NCBI RefSeq assembly: GCF_000372725.1 | Contig: NW_005194754.1 | Span: 49,252 to 113,251 of the forward strand | Length of the DNA: 64,000 bases | Direction: 5' to 3' | DNA from: Emiliania huxleyi CCMP1516 | Taxonomy: Eukaryota; Haptophyta; Isochrysidales; Noelaerhabdaceae | In this document: positions 19,814 through 31,169 of the stretch, piece by piece | Position numbering within the stretch: the stretch's first letter is position 1 | How the letters are laid out: the number at the start of each line of letters is the position of its first letter | Translations under genes and position numbers: made by a program | The notes under the pieces: model-generated | Told to the model about the DNA's origin: nothing | The model's input: the letters and a program-made list of their open reading frames with translations, nothing else | Database searches by the model: none

Positions 19814-21019
19814 TCATGTCGGCGACTGCAGCGGTCGCCAGCGGCGCCCCCCGTCCGAAAAGTCCAGCGCGCAGTCCTCCCACGAGCCGTCAGAGTCAAA
19901 GCAGAGCGTGTGTACGATGGCGGCGCTGTCGCCCTCGCCGACTCGGAGCCTGCGCACGACCGTCGCGGCGCACCACCCCCACTCTTCATTCCACCAGTAC
20001 TCCAGCCGCGCGCCGTCCGGCAGCTCGGTCGGCGGCTCGGCCGCGTCGCCCCGGAGCGGGATGTCGATGGGCGAAAAGCTGCCGCCACTCAGCACCGCGC
20101 GCACCGCCTCTGGAAAGCCGGCGGCGCCCGATCCGCGCGGCGTCGGCGCGCCGGCCTGCAGCTCGCGCAGGTGGCGAAGGAGCAGCTCGAGCCGCTCCGA
20201 CGCTGCCGTGCTCGCGACCGCCGCGACGGCGTCCGCGTGGTCGAGCGCGAGGAGAGCGCAGAGCGAGAGCGAGAAGTGCTCCCACCGCGCCGCCTGACTC
20301 GGGTACTCGCCACGCTCGACGCGAAGCCGGTGCGCCCGCAGCAGGCTCGCCAGAGAGCCCACCTCTTCCTCCGGCGTGTCGCCGCACAGCTCTCCCAGCG
20401 CCTCCTCGACCTCCGCCTCTAGCGCCGCCGCCCGCCCCGCCTCGGCGGCGTCCGCGGGCGGCGCGTCGCCAAATGGAGTCACCGTGCCGGACGCGAAGGG
20501 GAAGGTGGAGACTATTGCATCGACACGGAAGCGAAACGCGGCCTCGACCCTCGCTGTCGTGGGCGGCTCGATGCCGTCGCGATTGAGGAGCGCGCGCTGC
20601 TCGCCGGGCTGCGGCGTCTGCAGGTCGAGCAGCCGCACGGCGACGCCCACCGCGCCCTCCGTCGCCAATCCACGCGGCGTGAGCGATAGCGTGGCGGCCA
20701 GCGGCGCCTGACCCGCCTGCACGCACATGCCGAGCAGCCTCTCCTCGGCCTCCTCGGCCGCCTGGCAGAGCCGCCGGTAAACGGGCCGGTCAAAGGTGAA
20801 ACGGAGCACCTCCCGTTGCTCCGTCGCGCCGGGTAGCGGCGGCGTCGGGAATGGGAAGGGAAGCTCGTCTGAGAGCGGGTCGAGGAGAGGCAGGCGATCG
20901 CCGGCGCTTGCGAGACACAACGCCGCTCGCGAGACGAGCTTCCCTTCGCGAGAGCAAGGCGCGGCGATAAAGCTCGAGACGAGGGCGAGCTGCGCGGCGG
21001 TCAGCGTCAGCGACAGCAT
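19814..21019 (-). CDS. LON-substrate-binding-like protein with Tudor-like tail
   Basis: A single exon of 401 residues from the ATG at 21019. The N-terminus is a hydrophobic, possibly targeting segment (MLSLTLTAAQLALVSSFIAA). LPLLDPLSDELPFPFPTPPL and RPVYRRLCQAAEEAEERLLG then fit the start of a Lon N-terminal (LON/PUA-like) domain, as in CRBN and plastid LON proteins, followed by an alpha-helical bundle. The last 70 residues, EYWWNEEWGWCAATVVRRL then LCFDSDGSWEDCALDFSD, look like a Tudor/agenet-type barrel. No ATPase or protease part is present, so it is not a Lon protease. Domain names rest on pattern only. A TTTCTTTTT tract lies near its 3' end. Confidence 0.55.
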   Translation of the reverse strand: MLSLTLTAAQLALVSSFIAAPCSREGKLVSRAALCLASAGDRLPLLDPLSDELPFPFPTPPLPGATEQREVLRFTFDRPVYRRLCQAAEEAEERLLGMCVQAGQAPLAATLSLTPRGLATEGAVGVAVRLLDLQTPQPGEQRALLNRDGIEPPTTARVEAAFRFRVDAIVSTFPFASGTVTPFGDAPPADAAEAGRAAALEAEVEEALGELCGDTPEEEVGSLASLLRAHRLRVERGEYPSQAARWEHFSLSLCALLALDHADAVAAVASTAASERLELLLRHLRELQAGAPTPRGSGAAGFPEAVRAVLSGGSFSPIDIPLRGDAAEPPTELPDGARLEYWWNEEWGWCAATVVRRLRVGEGDSAAIVHTLCFDSDGSWEDCALDFSDGGRRWRPLQSPT

Positions 21020-21341
21020 TTGGTCGGGAGACACAGGTCAGGAGACAACCGGCCCCCCCCCACGCAGTCGTTGGCAACTCCGCCGTGCAGCTTTCAAAAG
21101 AACAAACGCCGCTGCGGAGTCGGCTGGGCCTACAGCAGAAAGGAGAATCGCATTAAGCACCATGACAAAAGGGCAAAAAGGAAAGGGAAACTCCAGGCTG
21201 GGTCGAGGACAGACAAAACAAACGCTCATTCACGAGGATTTTGCAAAAGGCGAGGCAGGGGAGGGAGCGCGCTGGCGCGAAGGGGCAGGGCACGAGCACA
21301 ACCGCTACCCCAACAATTCGTCCGCGCTGTCCGGGTGCGGC

Positions 21342-21521
21342 ATGGCTTCTGCGCTGCCCCCCGACTGGGAGGAGGTGGCCGACGAAGCGAGTGGAAAGGT
21401 CTACTTCTGGAACACTAAAACCGACGAGGTGTCCTGGGACCGCCCCGCGCCTGCGGTGAGCGGCAGTATCGGCGGCGGCGGCGGCGGCGGCAGTGGCGGT
21501 GGCGGTGGCGGCAGCAGTGGA

Positions 21522-21574
<53 letters not shown>

Positions 21575-23452
21575 CGGCGGTGGCGGCGCGAGTGCGGCGG
21601 CGAGTGGCGACGGCAGCGAGGCAGCCGCTTGGCTCCGTGACAACGAGGTCACCCTCTCGCCCGGCTGCCCGCCGCCGCTGCTCACCTTTGCCGCCGCCCG
21701 GCTTCCGGCGTCCATGATGAGCGAGATCGAGCGCGCCGGCTTTGCGCGCCCGAGCCCGATCCAGGCGGCCTCGTGGGCGCCCGCGATGCAGGGCCGCGAT
21801 GTCGTCGGCATCGCCAAGACGGGCAGCGGCAAGACCCTCGCCTTCCTCGCGCCTGCCTTTGTGCAGATCATCGGCGGCGGCCGGCGCAACTCTCCCGACC
21901 CATTCGCGCTGGTGATGGCGCCGACGCGCGAGCTGGCGACGCAGATTCAGTCGGAGTGCGAGCGCTTCGGCCGCTCCTCCGGCATCCGCTCTGTCTGCCT
22001 GTACGGCGGCGCGCCCAAGGGAGGGCAACTCGCGGAGCTGCGTCGGGGAGCGCGGCTGCTGCCCCAACCCGAGCCCCGCGACGCGTGCACCACACGCCCA
22101 CGACACGTCCACGACACGTCCACGACACGTCCACGACACGTCCACGGCACGTCCACGACACGCGTCCGCGGCACACCCTCCGACGGCTCGCCCCGCGGCA
22201 CGCCCCGCAGGCGCGCTGCTGATCATCTGCACCCCCGGCCGCCTCAACGACTTTCTCGAGTCGGGCCAGGTGCGGCCGATGCGAGTAGGTGGCGCTGGAC
22301 ACGTCCATGACACGTCCATGACACGTCCCGCAGGTGCGGCTGAGCGAGGTCAAGTACGTGGTGATGGACGAGGCACGCCGGGGCCCGAGACGCGCGCCCG
22401 TCGAGGCCGTGAGCCGCGCCCCCCAGCCGCCACCTGCGAGCAGGCGGACCGGATGCTCGACATGGGCTTCGAGCCGCAGATCCGGACCATCATGGCGCGC
22501 GTGCCGCGCGGGTACCAGTCGCTCATGTACACGGCGGCCTGCTCCGCGCGAGGGGCGGCGCCGCAGGCGGCACCCTCCCTGACCCCTGTTGAGAGCTCTG
22601 CAGGCGACTTGGCCGCGCGAGGTGCGACGGCTCGCCTCCGAGTTCCAGCGAGAGCCGTGCCAGGCGCCGCCGGAGAGAGCTGAGAGGTAGCCCGGAGATG
22701 GACCGGAGATGGACCGGAGAAGCCGTGCCAGCCGCCGCCGGGCAGGAGGAGGAGGCGCAGCGAGCAGTGGGGTGTGCGTGTCGCCGAGCCGCGCAGCGCA
22801 GGGAGGTCTCCATACCATACCCAGAGAGCCGCGCAGCGCCGCAGGTGATGATTGGCGGCGCCGAGGAGAAGCTTACCGCCAACCGCGACGTCGAGCAGCG
22901 CATCATCACGGTCTCCGAGGGGCGCGAGAAGGACGTGCACCTCATCTCGCAGATCAACACGCTGCCCGCCGCCTCGTGCGCCGCCGCCGCCAGCCTCCCC
23001 TCGCCGGCCGCCTCTGCCCTGCCGACCCCGGCCGCCGCCGAGCCCTCAGGCGCGTACTCATCTTCTGCTCCACCAAGCGCTCGTGCGACGCGCTGCAGCG
23101 CGCCCTCTCGCGCCAGATCGGCTGCAACGCGATGCACGGCGACAAGGAGCAGCGGGAGAGAGAGCGGATGCTCGCCGACTTCCGCTCGGGCCGCGCGCCC
23201 ATCCTCGTCGCGACGGACGTCGCCGCGCGCGGCCTCGACATCAAGGACGTCCGCATGGTCATCAACTTCGAGTTCCCGCCGCGAATCGAGGACTACATCC
23301 ACCGCATCGGCCGCACCGGCCGCGCCGGCTCGAAAGGCATCGCCGTCTCCTTCATCACCTCCGCCGACATCAAGGTTGCGGCGCCGCTCGTCGCCATCCT
23401 CCGGGACGCCGGCCAGAAGGTGCCGGCTGCGCTCGAGAAGATGGCGGCGCTC

Positions 23453-23483
<31 letters not shown>

Positions 23484-23551
23484 GAGGCCCGCGCAAAGGC
23501 GCTCCGAGCGCGAGCGGCGCCGGCGCCGGACCAGGGCTGTACGACTTTTGA
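21342..23551 (+). CDS. WW-domain DEAD-box RNA helicase (DDX5/DBP2-like, plant RH14/RH46-like)
   Basis: The N-terminal WW domain (LPPDWEEVADEASGKVYFWN, then EVSWDRP) is followed by a long glycine run and the DEAD-box core. Motifs: Q (ARPSPIQAASW), I (AKTGSGKT), Ia (APTRELA), Ib (CTPGRL), II (split by an intron within VMDEA/DRMLDMGF), III (TAT), IV (VLIFCSTKRSCDALQ), V (VATDVAARGLDIKDV) and VI (HRIGRTGRAG). Exons after the first are 22211-22269, 22334-22372, 22444-22533, 22604-22663, 22845-22963 and 23050-23551; four introns use GC donors. The junction after exon 1 (near 22050) is off by one base with any standard donor, and that intron carries an 11-bp minisatellite. An in-frame ATG at 21162 could extend the N-terminus by 60 residues. 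RNA remodelling in nucleus or cytosol is the family role. Confidence 0.9.
22085..22335. repeat. 11-bp intronic minisatellite (CCACGACACGT), two blocks
   Basis: About six tandem units of CCACGACACGT at 22090-22165, and a shorter relative (GACACGTCCAT) at 22302-22330, lie in two consecutive introns of the helicase gene. The same unit in the same orientation relative to transcription fills an intron of the TM9SF gene at 52573-52745. Confidence 0.9.
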
Positions 23552-24002
23552 TCCCCATTGGTGTGCGCTCTCGCTTGCACCTCCGTCTATCTACGGTTGA
23601 CGGCGCAAGCGTCCGACACCTTGTCGTGTTGATGCTGCGCTGAAGATGCGTGGGCGCTGCCTTTCTCCTCTGTCCCTGCCTTTGAGTTTTGTCGCGCCCC
23701 GCCGCCGCGCGAAGTGCCGCGCACGGCGCCACGGCCGCGTCGGGCGGCGGCAGCCACACACGCGGAGAGCGGCGCGCGCCGCGCGCAAGCTTTTGTTGTA
23801 TATGAAAATCTTAAAAAAGAGAGATTCGAAGACCAAACATGTCACACGCACCCGGACCAAGAGCTCCCCCTTCAGAGCAAAGCAACACTGCCAGGAGGGA
23901 CGCCCCGGGCCACGGCCGCCAGAGGGGGCCCCGGGTGCCAAAAAGGTGTCATGCAGGCTGCATCGTGCGGGGGCCACATACACAGGTTTATAGTTCTCTC
24001 GG

Positions 24003-25797
24003 TCAAGAGGCCGTCTTGCTATCCATGCGCTTCTGTGCGGCCTCGCAATCCAGCAGCGTCTTGAACTCATCGAAGGATATTTGACCGTCTCCGGTCTGGT
24101 CTGCTATACGCATCATCTCGTCCACTTTCGTGTCGTCCGCATTCCAGCCGAGCTTGACGAGCATGCTTCGGAGCTCGTTCCTGTCAATCTTCCCCGAGCC
24201 GTCGGTGTCGAATCGGTCGAATGCTCGCTTGAGGGCGCTCGACTTTCGGGATGCCATCAGAGGCCCGATTGCGCTAGCAAACTCGTCGAAGCTTATGTCG
24301 CCGGTGTGGTGCGAGTCGATGAGCTCCATCACCCCGTTCGCCTCCTCCTCGCTGGCGCCGAGCGCTTTGAATTTGGAGAGGAGCTCCGCCATCGAGATGG
24401 TCCCGCTGTTGGCCGTGTCGAACGAGTCGAACGAGACGCGGAGCTCTGCGAGGGCATCTGGACTGAGCGGTTTCTTCGGGTCATAGTCCGGGTTGGTGCT
24501 CTGGAAGGTGCGCAGCTTCAACTGGTCCTTGTCCGCGGCGGTCGGCAGGATGGTAATGAGCTCAATGGCGCCGATCGCGGCGCGCCATGAGCGGCGCAAG
24601 TCGTTGAACATCTTGAGCCTCTTGTCCGAAGCGGGCAGCGGCGCTGCTGACGCGTTTCCCATCACCCATTTATTGGCCAACAGGTCGCTCGAGGTGGGGC
24701 GCCTCTCGGGCGCGGTTGAAAGCAGCTTGGTGATGAGGTCTTTCGCCTCCTTTGACACGCTGCCGAAGCATTCGGGATCAAACGCCCACTGATTACTGAG
24801 GACCCTCTTTTCGATGACAGGGTCGGCAGAGTCGCCGCCCGGGTCGAATGGGTTGTAGCCGCCGAGGAGGATGAACAGGAGCACACCTGGGGCGAGTGAT
24901 GGTCGGCGTCAAGGACGGGAGTGGACAGCGAGGAGCGCGAGGAGGGGCGCGCCGAGAGAGAAGGAGTCGACCGCCGGTCCGTAGCCATCGCCGCGGATCA
25001 CCTCGGGCGCCATGTACCTGTGGCCGTGGTTTGGGCTCAGCAGTTGCAAGCTGGCACAGAGGAGTTCCGGCGCGCACCCGGCAGTGCCCCAGCGGCCAGT
25101 CACCGGCTGGTCCTTTGGGATGAAAGCAGCGCAGCCAAAGTCGCAGAGCTTGACGTTGGCTTTGTCCGAGCCGTCCGTAAGCAGCAGGTTCTCTGGCTTG
25201 ATGTCGCGGTGGCAAACCCCTCGCTTGTTCGCGTGGTCGAGCGCGAGCGCCACCTGGCGCACCACGTCTGCAGCCGCACGCTCGGAGAAGGGCCCGTTGT
25301 CACAGATACGGTCGAAGACCTGCACACGGGAGCTCGCTCATCCAGGCCAGGAGGCCAAAAGCGCTGCAGTGCAGGAGATGGGCGCACGCCTCGCCGCCCC
25401 GCGCGAGGTCCATCACGAAGGCGTACTCGGTCGGCAGCTCAAACGCATCAACGAGCCCAACGATGTTGTCGTGAGGGCTGACAGCGCGAAGGAGCTCCGC
25501 TTCCTTCTCTGCCATCGCGTCGCACAATTTGGAGCGCTTCTTCACAATCTTGAGTGCGTACTGCACTCCCGACTTGGTCGCAATCTTGACCACCCCAAAC
25601 GCGCCCTGCCCCAGCTCTGCACCCATCTCGTACTGAGCTAGCTTCTTCTCGGGCTCGACAGCATCGAAGCTCGGTTTCGAAGCAAACAGCGAGTTTGATG
25701 GCTCTGACCTCTGCTGCAGTGCGAGCCCACACGCGCACGCGGCGGCCGCCGCCGGTCGCACCAGGGAGCCGTGCCTAAACAGCAAACGTTGCGCCAT
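24003..25797 (-). CDS. Calcium-dependent protein kinase (CDPK)
   Basis: Four minus exons (25797-25390, 25319-25078, 25017-24953, 24886-24003) give 532 residues. The kinase domain shows GQGAFG, catalytic HRDIKPEN, LCDFG and AGYMAPEV. A junction region (about 300-370) is followed by four EF-hands with intact loops: DTANSGTISMAE, DSHHTGDISFDE, DTDGSGKIDRNE and DQTGDGQISFDE. This is the standard CDPK layout of plants, alveolates and many algae, giving Ca-activated Ser/Thr phosphorylation. The N-terminus (MAQRLLFRHG) lacks Gly2, so no myristoylation; it has a hydrophobic Ala/Cys-rich stretch. The activation segment of the predicted product is slightly unusual (CDFGCAAFIPKDQPVTGR). Two introns are GC-AG, one GT-AG. 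Confidence 0.93.
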
Positions 25798-25856
25798 CGG
25801 GTCCAATTTCGCCGAACACACAACTCCACGCTGTTGCACGTGAACTGGCTGCGGCA

Positions 25857-26560
25857 GGAGGCGTCACCAGGTCTTGGACACAGCACCGATGACGACTTAG
25901 TGTGGGGAGGGTCGGCGAGCACTCACTCACTAGGCGGCGCCGCAGGGCCGGGGCACTGGCCACGGCCTCGCCGACCACTAGAAGGCGGCCCACCCACTAC
26001 GCGCACTAAGTTGGTTGGTGGGCGGGGTGGCTCACCCACTAGCCCGCTCGCCGGCGGCCCACTCACTACACGCGCGGCCGGCCGGAGGCACTCACTTCCG
26101 CACACTAAGTTAGTGCGCGTAGTAGCCGAGCCCGCCTCCGTCCGCCAGCGAAGGGTACTACGAGCGGCCCGCCGGACCACTCCCCTCGCGGCCGGCCGGA
26201 GGCACTCACTTCCGCACACTAAGTTGTTTGCGCGTAGTCTAGCCGTAGTGTCCCGGCCTCCGACCACGACTCCCGGGAGCACTTCACCACTTGACCCTCC
26301 TCGGCGCACCACTAGCCCTCGTCCAGCTCACAGACTAACTTGCGTCGACTTAGTTCCCCGCAGGGCCCGGGACCACTCACTCCGACTACACCATCGGTGC
26401 TCTTCACACGAGTTAGTGACGCCTCCTGGCTGCGGGCTGGTTGCTGCGGGTGCAACTCGCTGCTTCGCTTTTGAGATTCTCGTCAACAAGCTGAACGTGC
26501 GGGGCCCTAGGCGGGGCCGCACGCATTGTGCGTCACAACAAGAAAAAGCGGGTTGAAAAG
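25857..26560. repeat. Intergenic CACTAAGTT/CACTCACT repeat region
   Basis: No gene is supported here. A 39-bp direct repeat (26073-26111 and 26188-26226, sharing GGCCGGAGGCACTCACTTCC and ending CACACTAAGTT) and many scattered CACTCACTA/CTAAGTT words give the region a patchy tandem structure. The following 26560-27130 is less GC-rich and anonymous. Confidence 0.6.
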
Positions 26561-27645
26561 GGGGGGGACGCTAGTGGGTGGGCGGTAAGCCCCCAAAATC
26601 ACCCCGTTTTTGCCCATTTTCGGTCGTCCGTCAAAATATCTGAAGATCTGTCCGGTGGATTCTCCCCAAACCTTGCTCAGCTGATCCAGCACGGGTCGTA
26701 GGCCAGGCCTGGGCAAAGAAACCAGTACCTCATCGGGCTTCCCTGAGCGTCACAGCTCTGTGATCGCGCCGGCCAGACACCACTGTGACGTCCGTTCCGG
26801 GCATTTGAACGCGACCCTCGAGGGCAAAGACATTGGCTTTATGGCTCAGACTGGACTCCTCTTGGTCCCTTCTGATGCCCTAGGCCACACCTGGGCCTTA
26901 CCCGGGGTCCTAGGGGGCGGGCAGGGTTTGCCCCCCGAAAGTGGCCCGGGGAACCTTAACACAGTCCGCGGCATTAATGACCGCAGCGAATATGTTCACA
27001 CCTTGAGCGGAGGCCAATTGATTCGCGATACTCTGGCAAAAAAGGGGTTGGCAACGGGCTTTTGCGGGGGCAAGCCTTCAGCTGGTGCCAAAACGTACCA
27101 AAACGTCCGTCCCGTCGACCAAATACGCGGTCGGTAGAAATGGCTTGCTTGCAAGAATGGGATGCCGACAGGCGTCAGGCGGCGCATGCCGAGAAGTCGC
27201 TTGCCGTGCGGGAGCTCGTGCGCCTCTCCCTGCGCGTGCAGTCCACGGGCGTCGTCGCGGAGCTTCATCTCGACACGGCACTGGTTGCTCCGAGCGGCAG
27301 CGGAGCTGATCACGAGCGACGAATTCGCCGGGGATGCCAGGCAACAGATGGGCGCGCAGATAATTGGCGTGGCGTCCTAAACAACGCGACCGACGAGCAT
27401 GCTCAACTGCTGCGCGACGCTCTCTGCGACCCCGACTTTTGTATGCGCTTTGCCATTCGCCGCCGCATTGGCTCAGGGGGCACAGTCCGCTTGCAGTGGC
27501 TCTTCCGCACGAATAGCGTTGTTGGCCGCATGCGTCCTGGCATCGGGAGGGTCCGCCTAAGAGGAAGTACGTTCGTACGTACGTACTTATAGCTTACTGG
27601 GAGAAAAGAGAGAGGGGGGTTGTGTTCTCTAGGCCCCTAAGGGCC

Positions 27646-27990
27646 CTACGCGCGGCGTGAGAGCTCGGAAGCGAGCTTTGCACGGCGATCGAGGATGGCA
27701 CGGTTTACCCCCTTCACCGAAGCGATGGAGATGCGTTCCGCGTGGTGTGACACAAATGAGAGGCGGGAGTGGGGAGGGTACGCGGTGCGGTCAACGCCCG
27801 AGCGTTGAGCCTTGCGCGCAAGGCGGTTGATCTTTGCAACTGCTGGCGGCGAGAAGCCGCCGCCGAATGTCTCGTGGAGAAGCAGGTTGAACTTGTTGCG
27901 TTTGGTGAAGATCCCATCATGGTAGTGGCCACGCTGTGACTTCTCGTTCGTAAGAACTGATACATATACTTTTTGTGCGTGGAGCGTCTT
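27646..27990 (-). pseudogene. Unidentified coding scrap abutting a repeat
   Basis: A frame of about 110 codons without an ATG reads, for example, EKSQRGHYHDGIFTKRNKFN and FVSHHAERISIASVKGVN, ending ASELSRRA then stop. Its composition is protein-like rather than shadow-like (many S, H, K and F in a GC-rich genome). It runs into the 200-bp repeat at 27993, so its 5' part is lost or elsewhere. I cannot name the family. Confidence 0.35.
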
Positions 27991-27992
27991 CC

Positions 27993-28197
27993 CCTTTTGC
28001 GCAGCAACACCTTAAACTTTTAGGCCCTCCAAATTCGGGTCGGAGCGTAGCGGAGTGGGCCCCGAGTTTGAAAAAGGGCGACGGACGCTTGCGTCCTAGC
28101 CTCCAACAACGCCTCCCCGGCGCAGAGGGGCCCCCGGAGGGATGCTCAACCGCTCCACGCCACGCCGCTCGCGGCGGTCCTATTCCCAGCTCCGCTG
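27993..28197. repeat. 200-bp dispersed repeat, copy upstream of pICln
   Basis: Near-identical to the complement of 18066-18275 and related to 36683-36862. It begins with CCCCTTTTGCGCAGCAACAC and ends near CCCAGCTCCGCTGAG. It ends about 53 bp before the pICln start codon, so it occupies that gene's promoter. No TIRs or coding capacity are evident. Confidence 0.85.
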
Positions 28198-28250
28198 AGT
28201 GCGTGCGTTATTCTTTTGACATCCTCGAGTCCCGCCGCGCATACAGCCTC

Positions 28251-29084
28251 ATGCCCTCTGTGACCGAGTCCGGCGCCGTCTCGCTCGAGGAGGGGGAGGA
28301 GGTGCGCGTGCGCGAGCGCACCCACCTCTACATCAACGAGCGGTGCGACGGCACGGGCGAGCTGCTCGTCACCACTCGCCGTGTAGTCTGGGTGCCAGAA
28401 GCGCCTGGCGCGCGAGGCCTGTCAGGATTCTCGCTCTTCTACCCGGCCATCGTGATGCACGCAGTGAGCCGCGACACGAGCGCCTTCCCGCACGCCTGCC
28501 TCTTCATGCAGCTCGACCCAGAGCAGAACATCGGCGAGCTGGCTTCCGCGCAGACGACACCGCAACCGCGAGGCGCAAAGCGCACTCGCGTCGCCAACGG
28601 CGGCGGCTCCGCCGAGGGTCTCGTGAATGGCAATGGCGAGGCCGCGGAAGCTGCGCACGAGGAGGGCGACGACGAGTCGGAGGGCGAGGGCGAGGAGGAG
28701 GCGGGCTGGGAGGACATCCGACTCGTGCCTGCGGGCGAGGCCTCTGAGGCTGCGGCCGGCGGCGACGCGCTCGAGCGCATCTACGCGGCGATGAGCGAGT
28801 GCGCTGCTCTGAACCCCGACCCCGCGGACGAAGAGAGCGAGGAGGGCGAGGAGGGCGAGGAGGGGATGATGCCTGGCGACGGGGTGCTCTTCACGAGCCC
28901 GGACGCGCTCTCGTCGATGACGCTGCAGCAGGAGGGCGCCGCCCGCCGCCGTGCCCGCACGGCCGCCCCTTGAGGCCCCACCCCTTCCCGCGTGCAGGCG
29001 GCTGCGCTCGATCGGTACGACGACCTGCTCAACAGCTCGGCCGACGGCCGCTTTGACGACGCCGAGGAGGAGGAAGAGGCGTGA
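28251..29084 (+). CDS. CLNS1A: pICln, methylosome/snRNP assembly chaperone
   Basis: Two exons (28251-28937 and 28998-29084) encode 257 residues. The PH-like fold has the family pattern: YINERCDGTGELLVTTRR, VVWVP, GFSLFYPAIVMHAVSRDTS and ACLFMQLD. An acidic middle (DDESEGEGEEEAGWEDIRLV) and the conserved acidic C-terminal region ending in ALDRYDDLLNSS complete it. pICln delivers Sm proteins to the PRMT5 methylosome before snRNP assembly. The second exon is phase 0 and needs a GC donor at 28938; no GT fits. The longer upstream frame belongs to a repeat, so I use the ATG at 28251. Confidence 0.9.
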
Positions 29085-29546
29085 TAGGAGGAGGAGTCGC
29101 GCGCTTCGGGGTGTGGCCGTCCGGAGAGCGTAATCGTAATTGGAGCGTCTCGTGCACTCAAGATTCGGACTGCTGTTTGTGGCGCGGTGTGCAGCGTTCC
29201 GCTCCCTGTCCGTTGGCGAGAGCAGCACGAGTCGTTGTGACTACTGTCACATCCCCTCTCGCGTGTAGGGGGCGGTGGTGCATGGGGTGGTGACTGGAGT
29301 GTGTGAATTCGCGCTAGATATCCTCCTATGCGAAAACATTCTTAAACTCTCGTCGAATTCCCAATGCCCAATGCGATGTGTGCGCGGACGTTGATCCGCG
29401 ACGACGCCGCCACGCCCGGCTCGCGACCTCGAGGCGCGGGGCCCGCGGGCGCGCGGTTCTGGCGCGCTTGTCCGTCGTGCGTCGCCGCCCACAGTGCCTC
29501 CTCACATACACACGCGCGAAAGGGCTTGCCCCCCCTCCCCGCGGCA

Positions 29547-31145
29547 TCACTTCTTCTTGGCCTTCTTGGCGGCAGCCGCCGCCGCCTTGGCGACTCGCGT
29601 TTCCTCTGCTGCCACCTCCTGCTTGAGCAGCTCCTGCAGCGACGCTTGCTTCGCCCTTGCTGCCTCGAGCACTGTCTCGGCTGTCCCAAGCACCTCGCTT
29701 TTTTCCAGCGCCGCTGCCAACGCGCCGCACTGCAGCTCGAGCCTCTCCAGCGGGGATGTGCTCTTCTGTCCGTCGGGGTGCAGCCAGCTCGTCTCCCCTC
29801 CCGCCGCCTCCGCCTCAGCCTCCTCCAGCCGCGGCTCGTCGAGGGCGTGGCGCAGCTCCGACTCGGCCATCAGCATCGAGAGAGCCGAGTCACCCGCGCG
29901 CAACACCTCGTCGAGCGCCCCTGCCGCCCGCGCTGCAGCGATGAGCCCTTCGAGAGACGCAATGCCGGCGTCTGCCACCACGGCAAAAGTGTGGCTTGGG
30001 AGGATGAGCTCGTCACCCTCGTCGCCATCGGTCACGTGAGCATCCGTGAGTCGTAGGCTCGAGCTCGCGTGAGTGCACTCTTGGAGCGCCAGCTCGGCGT
30101 CGACGGATCGCAACACCTGCTCTCCCTGCTCGATGAGCGACGGCAGACTCTCTCGCTCCCTACACAGCTTGAGGCAGGAAGACAGTGGCTTGAGCGGCGA
30201 TCGCGACTCGAGCGGACGCAGCCGATTCACGGTGATCACTTGCTCCTCGAGCGCAAGCTGCGCCTCCAGCCGAAGTAACGCCGCAGTGCCGGCATCGATG
30301 AGATGCACTGATGCGCCGCTGGCGTTGGCAGCGTCCAGCGCGCTTTGCAAAGCCTCCGGCTTGTCCATGGCCGCAGTCGCAGCCTCCAGAGCCGCCTCCG
30401 CTGCGCGAATCTTGGAGGCGCACTCTGTTGAGTACCGCACTGGGCGCTGAGAGGGCGCGGAGACCCGATCAACGACAGTGACTGCACACGACTCTCTGCT
30501 GCCAACAAAGAGGCCGGAGCTGCTGCAGAGGAAGCGCCGGTCATCCGCCGCGGCCTCCACAGCCTTTGAAAGCAATGACTTGCACCCCGCGTGCTTTGTA
30601 ACTTGTGCTGCCGTGTTCCCGAACGCGTTGCGGGCCTTGACCGGCACCGGCTTCTCGACCCCATTCACAGTGACGCATGCGGAAAGAAGCGTCTTGACGA
30701 TCTCGAGGTGTCCTCCCGCGGCCGCGAGGTGCAGTGGCGTGTTCTTCTCGGAGTCTAGCTCGAGAGGCGACATGTTATTGAGCAGCAGCATCCAAACGAC
30801 GCGCAGATGTCCCTTCCAGCAGGCCCAGTGGAGCGGGCTTGTCGTGGCCCTTGTCGTCACAAGGCTTTGGCCCACAAGGCTTGGCGGGTTGGCGTCTTCT
30901 GCTACATCGCTCACGCACCCCGCCTGCTCCACCTCGGCGTCAATCGCCCCTTGCTGGATGAGAAACTCCACCACTGGTGTGTGTCCCTCAGCTGAGGCCC
31001 AAGTCAATGCTGACCAGCCCGACTCGTCACGCAGCCGGAGCTCAGCCGTACCGCAGAGCCGCCGTACCGCGTCGAGGTCGCCAGCGGCAGCAGCGTCGAT
31101 AAACAGTGTAGAGGAGGGCTCATCAGCCGGTACATCATCCGTCAT
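29547..31145 (-). CDS. Ankyrin-repeat protein with helical tail
   Basis: A single exon of 532 residues from the ATG at 31145. The first 180 residues hold about four ankyrin repeats (DESGWSALTWASAEGHTPVV, SPLHWACWKGHLRVV, NTPLHLAAAGGHLEIVKTLL, NAFGNTAAQ). The rest is predicted helical, with several similar segments built on LEAQLALEEQVITVNRLRPL-type heptads, ending in a Lys/Ala tail (KKAKKK). The layout recalls IQANK1-like or ankyrin-helical scaffolds without a named catalytic domain. Its 5' flank is duplicated in inverted orientation at 31595-31822. Confidence 0.8.
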   Translation of the reverse strand: MTDDVPADEPSSTLFIDAAAAGDLDAVRRLCGTAELRLRDESGWSALTWASAEGHTPVVEFLIQQGAIDAEVEQAGCVSDVAEDANPPSLVGQSLVTTRATTSPLHWACWKGHLRVVWMLLLNNMSPLELDSEKNTPLHLAAAGGHLEIVKTLLSACVTVNGVEKPVPVKARNAFGNTAAQVTKHAGCKSLLSKAVEAAADDRRFLCSSSGLFVGSRESCAVTVVDRVSAPSQRPVRYSTECASKIRAAEAALEAATAAMDKPEALQSALDAANASGASVHLIDAGTAALLRLEAQLALEEQVITVNRLRPLESRSPLKPLSSCLKLCRERESLPSLIEQGEQVLRSVDAELALQECTHASSSLRLTDAHVTDGDEGDELILPSHTFAVVADAGIASLEGLIAAARAAGALDEVLRAGDSALSMLMAESELRHALDEPRLEEAEAEAAGGETSWLHPDGQKSTSPLERLELQCGALAAALEKSEVLGTAETVLEAARAKQASLQELLKQEVAAEETRVAKAAAAAAKKAKKK

Positions 31146-31169
31146 AATGCCTTCTGGCTGTTTGGCGGC

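Noticed and set aside
26760-27137. Plus-strand frame of 125 codons in the repeat region
   Set aside because: Starts with GTG, has no recognisable domain, and its end matches a short dispersed sequence also seen at 18.9 kb.
27975-28250. N-terminal extension of pICln into the upstream repeat
   Set aside because: The extension is encoded by a dispersed repeat present in other contexts and has no counterpart in the family; the ATG at 28251 fits.
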